Shown one piece after another: positions 11,811 through 21,165 of a stretch of 64,000 bases of DNA. Source of the stretch: Cephalopachus bancanus. Its lineage: Eukaryota; Chordata; Mammalia; Primates; Tarsiidae. The notes beneath the pieces were generated by a model, which was given only the letters and a program-made list of their open reading frames with translations, searched no databases and had not been told where the DNA came from. Numbering within the stretch: position 1 is the first letter of the stretch; every line of letters begins with the position of its first letter. The stretch covers positions 1 to 64,000 of the forward strand of contig JAPVLO010000987.1 in assembly GCA_027257055.1 (NCBI GenBank). The letters run 5' to 3'. Position numbers and translations under genes: made by a program.

Positions 11811-12264
11811 CTATCCTTCTTCTGTCTTCAAGAAGCTCATCTCATTGCAAATGACACCCACAGGTTCAAGGCCAAGGGCTGGAGAAAGATCTTCCAGGCA
11901 AATGGAAAATCAAAAACATCAAGAGTAACTATTCTTATATCAGACAAAATAGATGTTAGGACAATAAAAAATTTAAAGGATACTGAAATACACTCCATTA
12001 AAGATAAAAGGCTCAATCCATCAGCAAGAAATATTTATATTTGGTACAATTGTTGAAAAGTGCCATCTGATATTGGAATACATTCTTAAATAAATGTGGT
12101 TATGTTATACATCATTTCAATGCACATTTCTTGCTTTATGTTTTTTTGCTAATGATATTAATTTGCTGTTTAATTTATATTTATTTTAGACTATGAAAAT
12201 AATGTTAAACAGAAAGTAAATTTGAGCAATTTTCTTATTCTAGTTCAAAATGAGTCATAAACAG

Positions 12265-12850
12265 CAGAGAAAACTTGCAACATCAACAGCGCATTTGATC
12301 CTGGAACTACTCATGTAGGTACAGTGCAGTGGTGGCTCAAGAAGTTTTGTAATGAAGACAAGAGTCTTGAAGATGAGGAGCATTGTGGCTGGTCATCGGA
12401 AGTTGACAAAGACCAACTAAGAGCAATCCTCAATGCTGATCCTCTTACAACTACATGAGAAGTTGCCGAATAACTCATTGCCAACTCTTCAGTTGTTCAG
12501 TATTTGAAGCAAATTGCAAAGGTGAAAGAGCTTGATAAGTGGATGCCTCATAAGCTGACTGAAAATAAAAACATCATCATTTTGAAGTGTCATCTACTCT
12601 TATTCTACTCAACAACAACACACCATTTCTTGATCAAATTGTGATATGCAATGAAAAGTGGAATTTATACAATAACCAATGATGACCAACTCAGTGGTTT
12701 AACCCCTCAGATATTTAATCCATATGAAACTATGCCACCTCCAGTCAAGCCTTTAGAAGAAGTCCCAAATTTAATCCCTATGAAACTATGCCACCTCCAG
12801 TTAAGCCTTTAGAAGTCCCAAAGCACTTCCCAAATGCTCCAGGACTAAAC
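12265..12850 (+). pseudogene. Mariner transposase remnant
   Basis: Coding remnant of the transposase, which normally binds terminal repeats through two helix-turn-helix domains and cuts with a DD34D catalytic triad. Only the DNA-binding half and the linker to the first catalytic motif can be followed. The tract near 12645 (IVICNEKWNLY-like) corresponds to the first catalytic Asp region (TCDEKWILYDN in relatives), with the Asp replaced. At least two in-frame stops (near 12456 and 12468) and the L1-derived insert at 12708-12810 disrupt it. Confidence 0.8.
12708..12823 (+). repeat. Two tandem copies of a captured L1-B segment inside the mariner
   Basis: A 47-base segment of L1-B (11270-11316, starting CAGATATTTAATCC and ending TTAAGCCTTT) appears in the mariner at 12708-12754. 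A 42-base part of it appears again at 12769-12810, which matches the L1-B source without a mismatch. The copies are joined by mariner bases AGAAGAAGTCCCA and have a period of 56 bp. Mariner coding sequence continues on both sides. The arrangement indicates a templated insertion followed by tandem duplication. Confidence 0.88.
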
Positions 12851-14747
12851 AGACTTACTTCTTGTAGGCAAAATAGTGTGTTAGTTGTAATGGTTCCTAT
12901 TTTGATTAATAAAGACGTGTTTGAGCCTAGTTATACTGATTTAAAATTCATGGTCTGAAACTGTAATTACTTTTGTATTTACCTAATATTTCAAATATAT
13001 GCACATCTAACATAGGAGCAATGAGATTTATAAAAATAATTGCTAATTAAACTATGAGGACATAGACAGTTATAAAATTATAGTCATATAATTTTAATAC
13101 CCCGCTAACAGTTTTAGACAGATTATCGAGGGAAAAACTAACAAAGGATCCTGGAACCTTAACTCAATACCTGATCAACTGAACTTAATAGACATCTACA
13201 AAACATTTCACCCAATAACCAAAGAATATACATTTTTCTCATCAGCACATGGATCTATTACAAAATGAACAACATATTCCAGCATAAATCAAGTGTGAAC
13301 TAAGTTCAAAAGTTTGAAATCACACCAAGCATCTTATTAGACCACATAGAATAAAAATAAATATCATCACCAACAGTAACATCCCAAAACACACAAATAC
13401 ATGAAAATTTGGAGAAAAAGCATGCTTCTGAATAACTTTTGGGTTAGCAAAAAGAAAGAAACAATGCCCCCAAACCTCTGGATACCATGAAAGTGATGCT
13501 GAAAAGGAAGTTTATAACATTGCATGCACATATGAAGAAATTAAAGAGATCTCAAGAAAACAGCCCAATATCATACCCAAGGGACCTGGAAAATCAAGAG
13601 CAATCCAATTTTGGAGTGAGTAGAAAAATGTAAGTTATTTTTTAAAAAGTTGAATGAAATAGAGTTCAAAAAAATTATAGAAGGATTGATAAGACAAAAA
13701 GCTGGTTTTCTGAAAGATTGATAAACCCCTGGTCAAACTGATCACAATGAGCATCTACAATATGCAAATACACTAGACAATGTAGAGTAAATGGAGAAAT
13801 TCCTGGTATCACATAATCTTCCAAAAAAGAAACAGAAAGAAATCAAAATCGTAAACAAACCAATAATAATCCAAGTACTTGGCTCAGTAATAAGAAATCT
13901 CCCTACCAAAAAAATCCCTGGGCCAGATTTTTTTAGCAGAATTCTACAAGAAAGTAGCCAGGCATTTGAGAAGGAAGGAATTCTCCCTAGCTCACTTTAT
14001 GAAGCCATTATCACCCTAATACACAAAAGTGATAATCACTCAACAAGAAATGAAAATTACCGGCCCATTTCCATGATGAACATAAATGCAAAAAATGTCA
14101 AAAAGATTCCAGCAAATTGCAGCTAATAGCATATATCAAGAGTCAAGGGTCATCCATCATTACCAGGCAGGCTTCATTCTCAAAATACAAGTCTGGTTCA
14201 GCATATGCAAATCAATAAATATAATACATCACACAAACAGATGTATTAATAAAACCAAGAAGCATGTGATTATTTAATTAAATTCAGAAAAAATTATTAA
14301 ATCCAACATCCCTTCTTGATAAAAACCCTGGAGCACCTAGTTGTTGAAGAAACATTCCTCAAAATAATAAGAGCTATCTATGACAAATCTGCAGCCAAGA
14401 TTATCCTTAATGAGCAGAGACTGGAAGCATTGCCCCTAAGAACTAGAACAAGGCAAGGATACCCACTTTCACCCCTCTTATTTAACATAGTACTGGAATT
14501 CCAAGCCAGATGTATCAGGCAGAAGAAGGAAATCCAAGGTATCCAAATATCCCCTCTTTGCAGATTATGATATGATTACATACCTAGAAAACTCTAGAAA
14601 GACTGTCACAAACTTCCTTGCACTGACAAACAATTTTAGTAAGGTCTTGAGATATAAAATTAATGTGCAAAAAATAGTTGCACTTCTAAATATCAACAAC
14701 AAGCAGTCTGAGAATCAAATAAAAAACACAATCTCATTCACAACAAC

Positions 14748-14749
<2 letters not shown>

Positions 14750-14791
<42 letters not shown>

Positions 14792-14804
14792 TAGACACAC
14801 ACAC

Positions 14805-14835
<31 letters not shown>
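14750..14835 (+). repeat. (AC)n microsatellite in L1-B ORF2
   Basis: About 85 bases of CA repeat with rare interruptions (AAAC, ATAG, GC). It lies inside L1-B ORF2 just after a phrase ending in SFTT. At this point other L1 copies have an A-rich stretch, which probably seeded the repeat. Confidence 0.95.
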
Positions 14836-15419
14836 ATTTACCTTGGTATTCACTTAATGAAAGAGGTTAAAGACCTTTGCAAAGAGAACTACAAAACATC
14901 GCTCAAAGAAAGCAAGGATGACACAAACTAATGGAAACATATCCCATGCTTATGGATTGAGTAGATCGATATCATCAAGATGTCTATTCTACCCAAGGCA
15001 ATGCAGAAGAATGAAACGGAAACCCAATCTATCATGATATACAAAAATTAAATCAAAATGGATCAAGAACTTAAATGTAAAACCTCAAACTGTAAGAATC
15101 TTGGGCGAAAACTTAGAGAACACCCTCCTGGACATTGGAGTAGGTAATTAATTCGTGACCAAGTTTTCAGAAGCAAATGCAGCAAAAGCTAAGGTTGATA
15201 AGTGGGACCTTATCAAACTAAAAAGTTCTTACATAGCTAAGGAGAGTAAAAAGACAACCTATGGAAAGGGAAAAAATACATAGATATCGACAAGCTATAA
15301 ATCTGACAAAGACTTGCACCAAGGATTTACAAGTAAATAAAATAGACAGGAAAAAATAAAAACAAAAACATTAACAAGTGAGCAAAGGACATAAACAGAC
15401 ACTTTAATTTATTTTGTGA

Positions 15420-16738
15420 GCTCCATACTGTTTTCTACGAAGACTGTAGTAATTTATATTATCACCAACAATATATGAGTTCTCTTTTATCCACATTTTC
15501 TTTTTTTAAAAAAATTTCAGTATCTACAGTTATAAATTTCTGTTAGAATTGCTCTCACTGCATCGCATAGCTTTGGTGTAATGTGTTTTATTTTTATCTT
15601 TTTCAAGATAATTTCTCATTTTATTTCTTCTTTGAACTATCATTGTTTAAAATTGTTGCTTAATTTCTACATGGTCTTAAGTTTTTCAACTCTTTTTATT
15701 TTTAGTTTTCATTGTAACTGGAAATGATACTTCATATAATTTTAATCTTTTAAAATTAATCCAGAGTCGTTTTGTGGCCTAGCATATGATTCATCTTAGA
15801 GAATGTTGTATGTGCACTTGATAAAATATGCATTCTCCTTTTTTGGGGGGGATATTTTTTATATATGCTAATTCCAACTTGTTCATAGTGTTGTCTGAGT
15901 TCACTGCGTCCTTATCTATCATTTATCTATTCTATTCTCCTTTATTATTGAAGGATAACTCACTGGATACAAAATTCTAAGTAGTTGCTATTTTCCTCTT
16001 TCAACACTATAAGTAGTTTATTGCCCTCTCTTCTTGTTTAAGTGAGTTCTGAAGATATATCTAAAAATTCTTGTCCTTTTTTCTGTTAATAATGTTTGGT
16101 TTTATTGTATTTTAAATCTGACTTATTTCCAGATTTTCTCTTTGTCTTTTGCTTTCTGTTTAAATATGATATGTCTAAATTCAGAGTTTTATAGTATTTA
16201 TCCTGCTTGCTGTTCTCTGAACTTCCTGTATCTTTATTTGGTCTCTGTCAATTATTTCACTAAACTCTCAGCTATAATTCTGTTTCTTTGTCTCTGTTCT
16301 TTCAGCATTCACATTTTTCCATTGTTTATGTTATACTCTATTATTTGTTCCGCAGTTCTTGAATATTCCATTTTGGTTTTTAAAATGTTGTCTTTGAATG
16401 TTAGGCTTGTTTATTTTCATTGACATAATTTGAAGGTCAGTGATTCTTTTTGGGGGGAGGGGCATTATTAGTTTGATAAATCTAGGAAAAATCTTAATTT
16501 CTGTCATAATATTTTTATTTTATCATGTTATTTTGTTTTTTTAACATTTTCTTCACTCTAGTTACAATATTGTCAGTTTTTTCAGTGTCCATTTTTTATA
16601 GTAGAATGCTAAAAAATTTATAATAGTTATTTTAAGTCCTTGATCTTTATTTAATAATCTCTGAAATATATAAATCTGGTTATAATGCTTGCATTGTCTC
16701 TTCAAATTGTTTTATTTATTTATTTTTTTTAGCATGCT
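15420..16738 (-). mobile_element. Ancient LINE-1 (L1M-like), antisense, internally deleted
   Basis: Read on the minus strand this follows ancient L1 order. The plus strand begins with antisense ORF2 C-terminal sequence (15420-15500). It then jumps to the endonuclease-side ORF2 block: GTGGCCTAGCATATGATTCA near 15774 and ATGCATTCTCC near 15829. Next come the ORF1-side blocks: GGATACAAAATTCTAAGTAG near 15965 and TATTTATCCTGCTTGCTGTT near 16193. Divergence is high. It abuts the truncated L1-B head-on, but its age shows it is a separate insertion. Confidence 0.7.
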
Positions 16739-17278
16739 GTATTAGTTAGGAATCTCTAGAGGGGTGGTGGGGGATAGGGCAGAGAGAAAGAGAGAGAGAG
16801 ACAGACACAGAAAGAGACAGATTCTGGAGAATTGGCTCAAAAGATTATGGAGGTTGAGACATCTCATGATCTGCAGTCAGAAAATAACCTGGAGAACTCG
16901 GAAAGCAAGTGATGTAAATCAATGTGAATTCCAAAGCCTAGGCATTGGAGAATCAGAAAAGCTGATGGTGTAAATTCTGGTACAAGTCCGAGGGCCCAAG
17001 AGCTAGGGATGCTGATGTCCAAGGGAATATTCCATTGCAGAGAGTAAATCTGCTGTTCCTTTTTTTTCCCCCCTACTTGGGCTCTTAATGAGTTGGATGA
17101 TACTCATCCACTTTGAAGAGGATAGATCTTGTCTTAGGCTACTGATTCAAATGCTAATCTCATTTAGAAACACGCTCACAGATTCACCCTCACAGACACC
17201 CCACAAAATACTGGTTTAACATCTTATATGGGCATGTCTTAGCTCTGCCAGGTTGACACAAAATTACCATCACACATG
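16739..17278. mobile_element. LTR-like interspersed repeat, family unassigned
   Basis: A 540-bp unit bounded by TGTATTAGTTAGGAATCTCT and CAAAATTACCATCACA, so it has TG...CA ends. A GA-rich tract follows the start, and the phrases GAATTGGCTCA, TCAAATGCTAATCTCATTTA and CAGGTTGACACA are all found in one abundant mammalian repeat. It interrupts the old L1. I recognise the consensus but cannot name it with confidence; an ERVL/MaLR-type LTR is one possibility. No coding sequence is present. Confidence 0.55.
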
Positions 17279-18656
17279 CCCTTTAATTATTTGATTGAAA
17301 ACAAGGTATGACATAGCAGGTAAAAGAAACTTAGATAAATCGGTCTTTTGTGAAGGGTTTTACATTTATTTGACTAGGAGTTAGGTTTCTTCTAGTGCAC
17401 CCGTTTTTATCTCCATTTGCTTTTCAATTTCACTGGAGACTCCTTATTTGATAGGGTCTGAGCCTTGTGGTTATTTTAGCTATATATAATCCAGATATAC
17501 AGAAGCCTGCTTGATGTAGAGACAATGAGAAATGTTCTCAATCTTAGTTAGATTACAGTCTTTTAGTGACCCAATACCTTTAAGCTGAGACCTTCACATG
17601 TGTTCCTTACCTCCCATTCCTTCCTTTTTGGTTAAAAGGGTTGGGGTGGTCTTTCTTCCATATCAGCCAGTTTTTTTGGGGGGGGAGAAACATTTGTTAT
17701 GCTCTAATATTTCAGATTTTTTCAAGTGCAGTTAGTTATGGAGAGTATAATATTCTTGGCATATTTAAAAATGGTGACCTTTTCTTCTCTTACTAGAAAT
17801 ATAAATATTTTCTTCAAGGGCAGTTAGTTGTGGAGAGCATAATATTCTAGGCATATTTAAAAATGGTTACTTTCTCTTCTCTTGCTAGAGATACAGGGGA
17901 TTTGTTTCTTATCTTTATCCTGAGAATTTGTTGGGTCTCCTAAATGTAAAAATCACAGAAGTGTGAGGTTCCTATCACTCACTACTGGACTTTCATCTCT
18001 CAAACACATCCATGCTGGATTTTTATCTCTCAAACACATCCATGCTGGACCTCCTGAACTTTGGCAATCACAGCTTCTGTTTCTACTAGGACTGGCTCTA
18101 GCAGGAGCACCCTAGCTCTGGGCTTCTTCCAGTAAACTGGCTTTCTGTATCTGTTTTTCTAATCTTTAGGTAACCCGTTTGTCCTATGACCTCAATACTC
18201 TCTTGTGTCTAAAATAATATTTTTTTCTCCTGTTTGTTCACTTCTTTGTTGCTGTGAAAATGAGAGTGACAACTTACCAGCTCTTTACATGTTAGATTAG
18301 AAACTAGAAGTCAAAAACATGTATTTTTTGATTTCTGTTTTTTAACAAAGGCAGTGCCAAACTGAGACAACCATTTAAATACCTGTACCTTTTTGGATTG
18401 CCTATTCTATTTTGTTTTTCCAAAAGTTTCTATTTCAATAGCTATAAAAGCTGTCTTATCAGTTTAATTATGTAGCTATGTAGTTCTACATACACGCACA
18501 TAACCTTCCTTATTTTATTTTTCCAATACTGAAATAGCTCTGTGCTTATATTTTCTTCTTCAGATTAAATTTGGAAAATGTGAAATCTTATAAAAATTCT
18601 GTCATATTTTAACTGAAATTGTATTAGATTTTTAGATTAAGTTGTAATATTTAAAG
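17279..18656. other. Unassigned stretch with local tandem duplications
   Basis: No gene found. Possibly a continuation of the ancient antisense L1 on its 5' side, but the match is weak. Two local duplications are present. An approximately 90-bp unit (CAGTTAGTTATGGAGAGTAT) begins at 17723 and 17815, a period of 92. A 30-bp unit ending CAAACACATCCATG occupies 17985-18014 and 18015-18044. Confidence 0.5.
17723..17902. repeat. 92-bp imperfect tandem duplication
   Basis: Unit 1 starts CAAGTGCAGTTAG at 17723 and unit 2 starts CAAGGGCAGTTAG at 17815. Both contain GGCATATTTAAAAATGGT and end CTCTTxCTAGAxATA. About 85 percent identity by eye, so it is an old duplication. Confidence 0.85.
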
Positions 18657-18657
18657 C

Positions 18658-18992
18658 ATGTTAAGATGTTGGGTTTTTTTGTTTGTTTTTTGTTTTCTGT
18701 TTTTGAGTTGGAGTCTCACTGTGTTGCCCAGACTGGAGTGCAGTGGCCGCTCCTGGCCACCGCAGCCTTGACCTCCTGGGCTGCGGCGATCCTTCCACCT
18801 CAGCCTTCCAAGTAGCTGGAATTATAGGCGCAAGCTACCACGCCCGGCTAATTTTTTGATTTATTGTAGAGATGAGGTCTCGCCTACCCAGGCAGTTCTC
18901 GAACCCGCGGGCTCAGGCAATCCACGCACCTCAACCTCCCAAAGGTGCGGGATTACAGGCTGAGCCACCGATCCCAGCTATGCTAAGATGTT
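18658..18992 (-). mobile_element. Young-type Alu, minus strand
   Basis: Full dimer in antisense orientation: T-rich tail at 18671-18703, then GAGTTGGAGTCTCACTGTG, the right arm, linker and left arm to 18979. The target duplication is ATGTTAAGATGTT (18658-18670) and ATGCTAAGATGTT (18980-18992), with one mismatch. The right copy overlaps the start of the duplication-inversion-duplication at 18990. Confidence 0.93.
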
Positions 18993-19182
18993 TTATTCAG
19001 TAATATCATCTATATAAACTGTCTAGAAAGGCATATAATAAAAGAGCATATAATACATCGCTAAAGAAAAAAGAGACAGTTTTTTTAAACATCTTAACAT
19101 GTTTTATTCAGTAATATCATTTATATAAACTGTCTTTTTTCTTTAGTGATGTATTATATGCTCTTTTATTATATGCCTTTCT
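18990..19182. repeat. Duplication-inversion-duplication (template-switch scar)
   Basis: A 35-base segment GTTTTATTCAGTAATATCAT... occurs directly at 18990-19024 and 19101-19135 with one difference. Between them, 19025-19073 is the near-perfect reverse complement of 19134-19182 (one mismatch in about 48). The inverted piece runs on to 19101, containing AAACATCTTAACATG, the reverse complement of the pre-Alu flank at 18657. The order is forward, inverted, forward, which is expected when replication switches to the other strand and back. The arms can form a stem of about 48 bp with a loop of about 60 bases. Confidence 0.92.
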
Positions 19183-19192
19183 TTTGTTTTAA

Positions 19193-20925
19193 AGTATGTT
19201 ATTAGAAACATTTCAAAATATTTCAAGATATTGTTACTGTGAAGAGAAGTGTTTTCATTATATTTAATAGTGTATTGCTGGTAAACAGAAATATATGTAT
19301 GTCAGTATATACATATTGATTTTTGTTTGTTGACATTGTATCTAGTCCCTTGTGGAACTCTCATACTGCAACTAATCACTTTTCGGTTGATTACTTTGGA
19401 TCCTCTGGTTAAATGTACAAACATTTGCAAATAATAAATGACCCTGCTCACTACACACGAATCTTTCTATGAAATCTGTAGACACAACCACACAACAAGA
19501 AGGTGGCTACACTCTGATAACTGTTCGCTGCCAGAGGTAACTGCCCTGTGAAGCCTTAGGGACAAATGGGTAGCACAACCACCTCCTTAATTCAGTTCAT
19601 GCTGTCTCATCTCCACAATAACACTGGCCCATCAAGTCCATCATCATACTTCAAATCTTTCCTATTCATGCTTTATCATTAACTCATGCCCCTGTGCATC
19701 TAATCTCCCAGGTGAGATGCTCAACTAAACTGTTCCATTCTGCCTACTCTAAATCATCTGCTTGAAAATATTCAAAGGAGCCCTCCCAGCCTTCTGATCT
19801 TATTTTTATAACATGCATTCCCCTTTGAGTTTTGGTGGAAACTGGCTAATTCCTGACACAATTTCACATTTTTCCTGATTCATTCTTTGATTCCCAATAA
19901 ATGAGATTTATCAAGATATCTGACTTGTGAGTGTCCTCAGTCTAAATTAGTTCTCTTTATTAATTTTAATATACACTTCACCATACATTTTCCACTTTGC
20001 AATCAACTTTAAAGATTACAGTTGGATTTATATATTAGATGACTCTATCCCTAAATGAGACATAAGATCTAAGATGGCAAAATGGATCACATCTATTTGC
20101 TTCATCTCTTTATACACAAGAGTCCTGTCTATGGAAGATATAGTCTGTTTATCTTAATTTATCTACCTTCATAATTTACTTCATATTTGTTACTATCATT
20201 ACATTAATATTTGCCACGTACTTATTGTTCCCAGATTAACTTTTACTATTATTATAGTATTTGGATATAGATTATTTGGATATTTATTATTAATTTATCA
20301 TATTTTGATGTGTATTTAACATTGGTACCCTTCACCAAAGACTAGTGAAGTTGCTTCTCAGGAGTAATCATTACTTTCATTTGACAAACATCTTTTTCCA
20401 ACATAGTTTTTCTCTGTATACTATTAGAGTGTATAACAACATAAAATGATACTCTGTTAATATTTTAAATAGATAGTATAAAACTACTTAATCTCAATAA
20501 TCTAAAATAACATAATAGTCAGAAGTTGAAATTTATATTTATCACTAAAAAATTAGAAAAAAGGCTTAAAAATATTTTAAATTCTAAAAAACTTTATAAA
20601 TATGGAGATTGGAAAGTAAGTATAAAGTAATAAAAGCAATCACAAAATTTGTAGAAATAGAATACACTGTCAAAAATTACCAGAAAAAATCAATAGAAAA
20701 AAATCTGGGAGCAGTCAGCCATAATTCTCCATATAGATGTTTAGAGGCATGATGAATCCAGGCATTCTGATTAATAAAACCTTTGCAATACTTTGGCAAT
20801 GAAAAGTTAAAAAGACCGCATTTATAGTTTTCATTAACCTTGTGCCTAAAAATTTACATTTCCAATCGCACTACAAATTATTTTTTAATTTACCACTTCT
20901 CAATGTACCTACTTTTACTATTCTG
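19193..20925. other. AT-rich stretch; possible LTR-like block at 19330-19945
   Basis: No gene recognised. The block 19330-19945 is less AT-rich than its flanks. It contains an AATAAA near 19896 close to its right end, and reads like an old LTR or 3' end of a repeat, but I cannot name it. The rest, 19945-20925, is AT-rich with no recognisable element. Confidence 0.4.
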
Positions 20926-20929
20926 ATGT

Positions 20930-21165
20930 CTCACTGGGACCCCTGAAATACCCTTCTAACAGGACTCATGTCTTTTTTGCCTCCAGAGTCAATTTTCTAA
21001 ACTTCAAATCAGAGTAATCCTTTCAAAAAGAAAATAAAATTATCTCACTCCCTTCTCAAAACCTGCCAATGGCTACCCATGACACTTAATGTCTAAAGTG
21101 TTTATAATGGTTTATAGGACTTTGTATGTTATAGTTTGGGGATAACTTGCCAATTTCAGTTTCTA
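20930..21165. mobile_element. Possible LINE-2 fragment
   Basis: The tract TCAGAGTAATCC...TCTCACTCCCTTCTCAAAACCTGCCAATGGCTACCCATGACACTTA resembles the widespread ancient LINE-2 3' region that reads CACTCCCCTGCTTAAAA followed by CAATGGCTTCCCAT. It is very diverged, so orientation and limits are uncertain. Confidence 0.5.

Larger units (their letters stand above)
12039..12986 (+). mobile_element. Mariner DNA transposon, Hsmar1/cecropia-like, internally deleted
   Basis: Tc1/mariner element inserted in L1-B ORF2. The plus strand encodes phrases matching the N-terminal half of a cecropia-group mariner transposase such as the one fused in SETMAR: GTVQWWLKKFCNEDKSLEDE, SEVDKDQLRAI, ADPLTTT, LKQIAKVKELDKWMPHKLTE. 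Stops interrupt it. The right end has GTTCCTATTTTGATTAATAA and a degenerate terminal repeat, GTAATTACTTTTGTATTTACC. The left terminal repeat is probably TTGGTACAATTGTTG near 12041. The catalytic half (second and third catalytic Asp) is deleted. Hsmar1 is regarded as anthropoid-specific, so the subgroup in this host is worth checking. Confidence 0.85.
8560..15402 (+). mobile_element. LINE-1 copy L1-B with alternative 5'UTR, 3'-truncated
   Basis: A plus-strand L1 with about 1.8 kb of moderately GC-rich 5' sequence, then ORF1 and ORF2. It stops abruptly inside ORF2 (about 15402, at the tract equivalent to WAKDxNRHF) without 3'UTR or poly(A). Its sequence is more diverged from L1-A, D and E than those are from one another, and it carries older insertions, including a mariner element. 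It is therefore the oldest of the large L1 copies. Loss of the 3' end implies a later deletion or rearrangement, because ordinary L1 insertions are truncated at the 5' end. Interrupted at 11531 (Alu) and about 12039 (mariner). Confidence 0.85.
11452..15402 (+). pseudogene. L1-B ORF2 remnant, broken and 3'-truncated
   Basis: ORF2 starts near 11452 with LNVNGLNAPL. It resumes after the Alu at about 11811 with the endonuclease phrase CLQEAHL (equivalent to CIQETHL, containing the catalytic Glu). It is split again by the mariner and continues from 12987 (FNTPLTVLDR near 13095). Reverse transcriptase phrases include NYRPISMMNINAK (about 14060) and [18 protein letters not shown] (about 14445). The catalytic motif at about 14555-14580 reads FADYDMI: an inserted TAT codon splits FADD, so this copy would be catalytically dead apart from its stops. 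It ends before the cysteine-rich C-terminus. Confidence 0.85.

Noticed and set aside
12039..12986. Hsmar2-type mariner
   Set aside because: The transposase phrases match the cecropia/Hsmar1 type, not the irritans-type sequence of Hsmar2.
15402..15500. Head-to-head L1-B and antisense L1 as one twin-primed insertion
   Set aside because: Twin priming puts the inverted 5' piece before the sense 3' piece. Here a sense 5' portion is followed by an antisense 3' portion, and the antisense part is much more diverged, so they are two separate elements.
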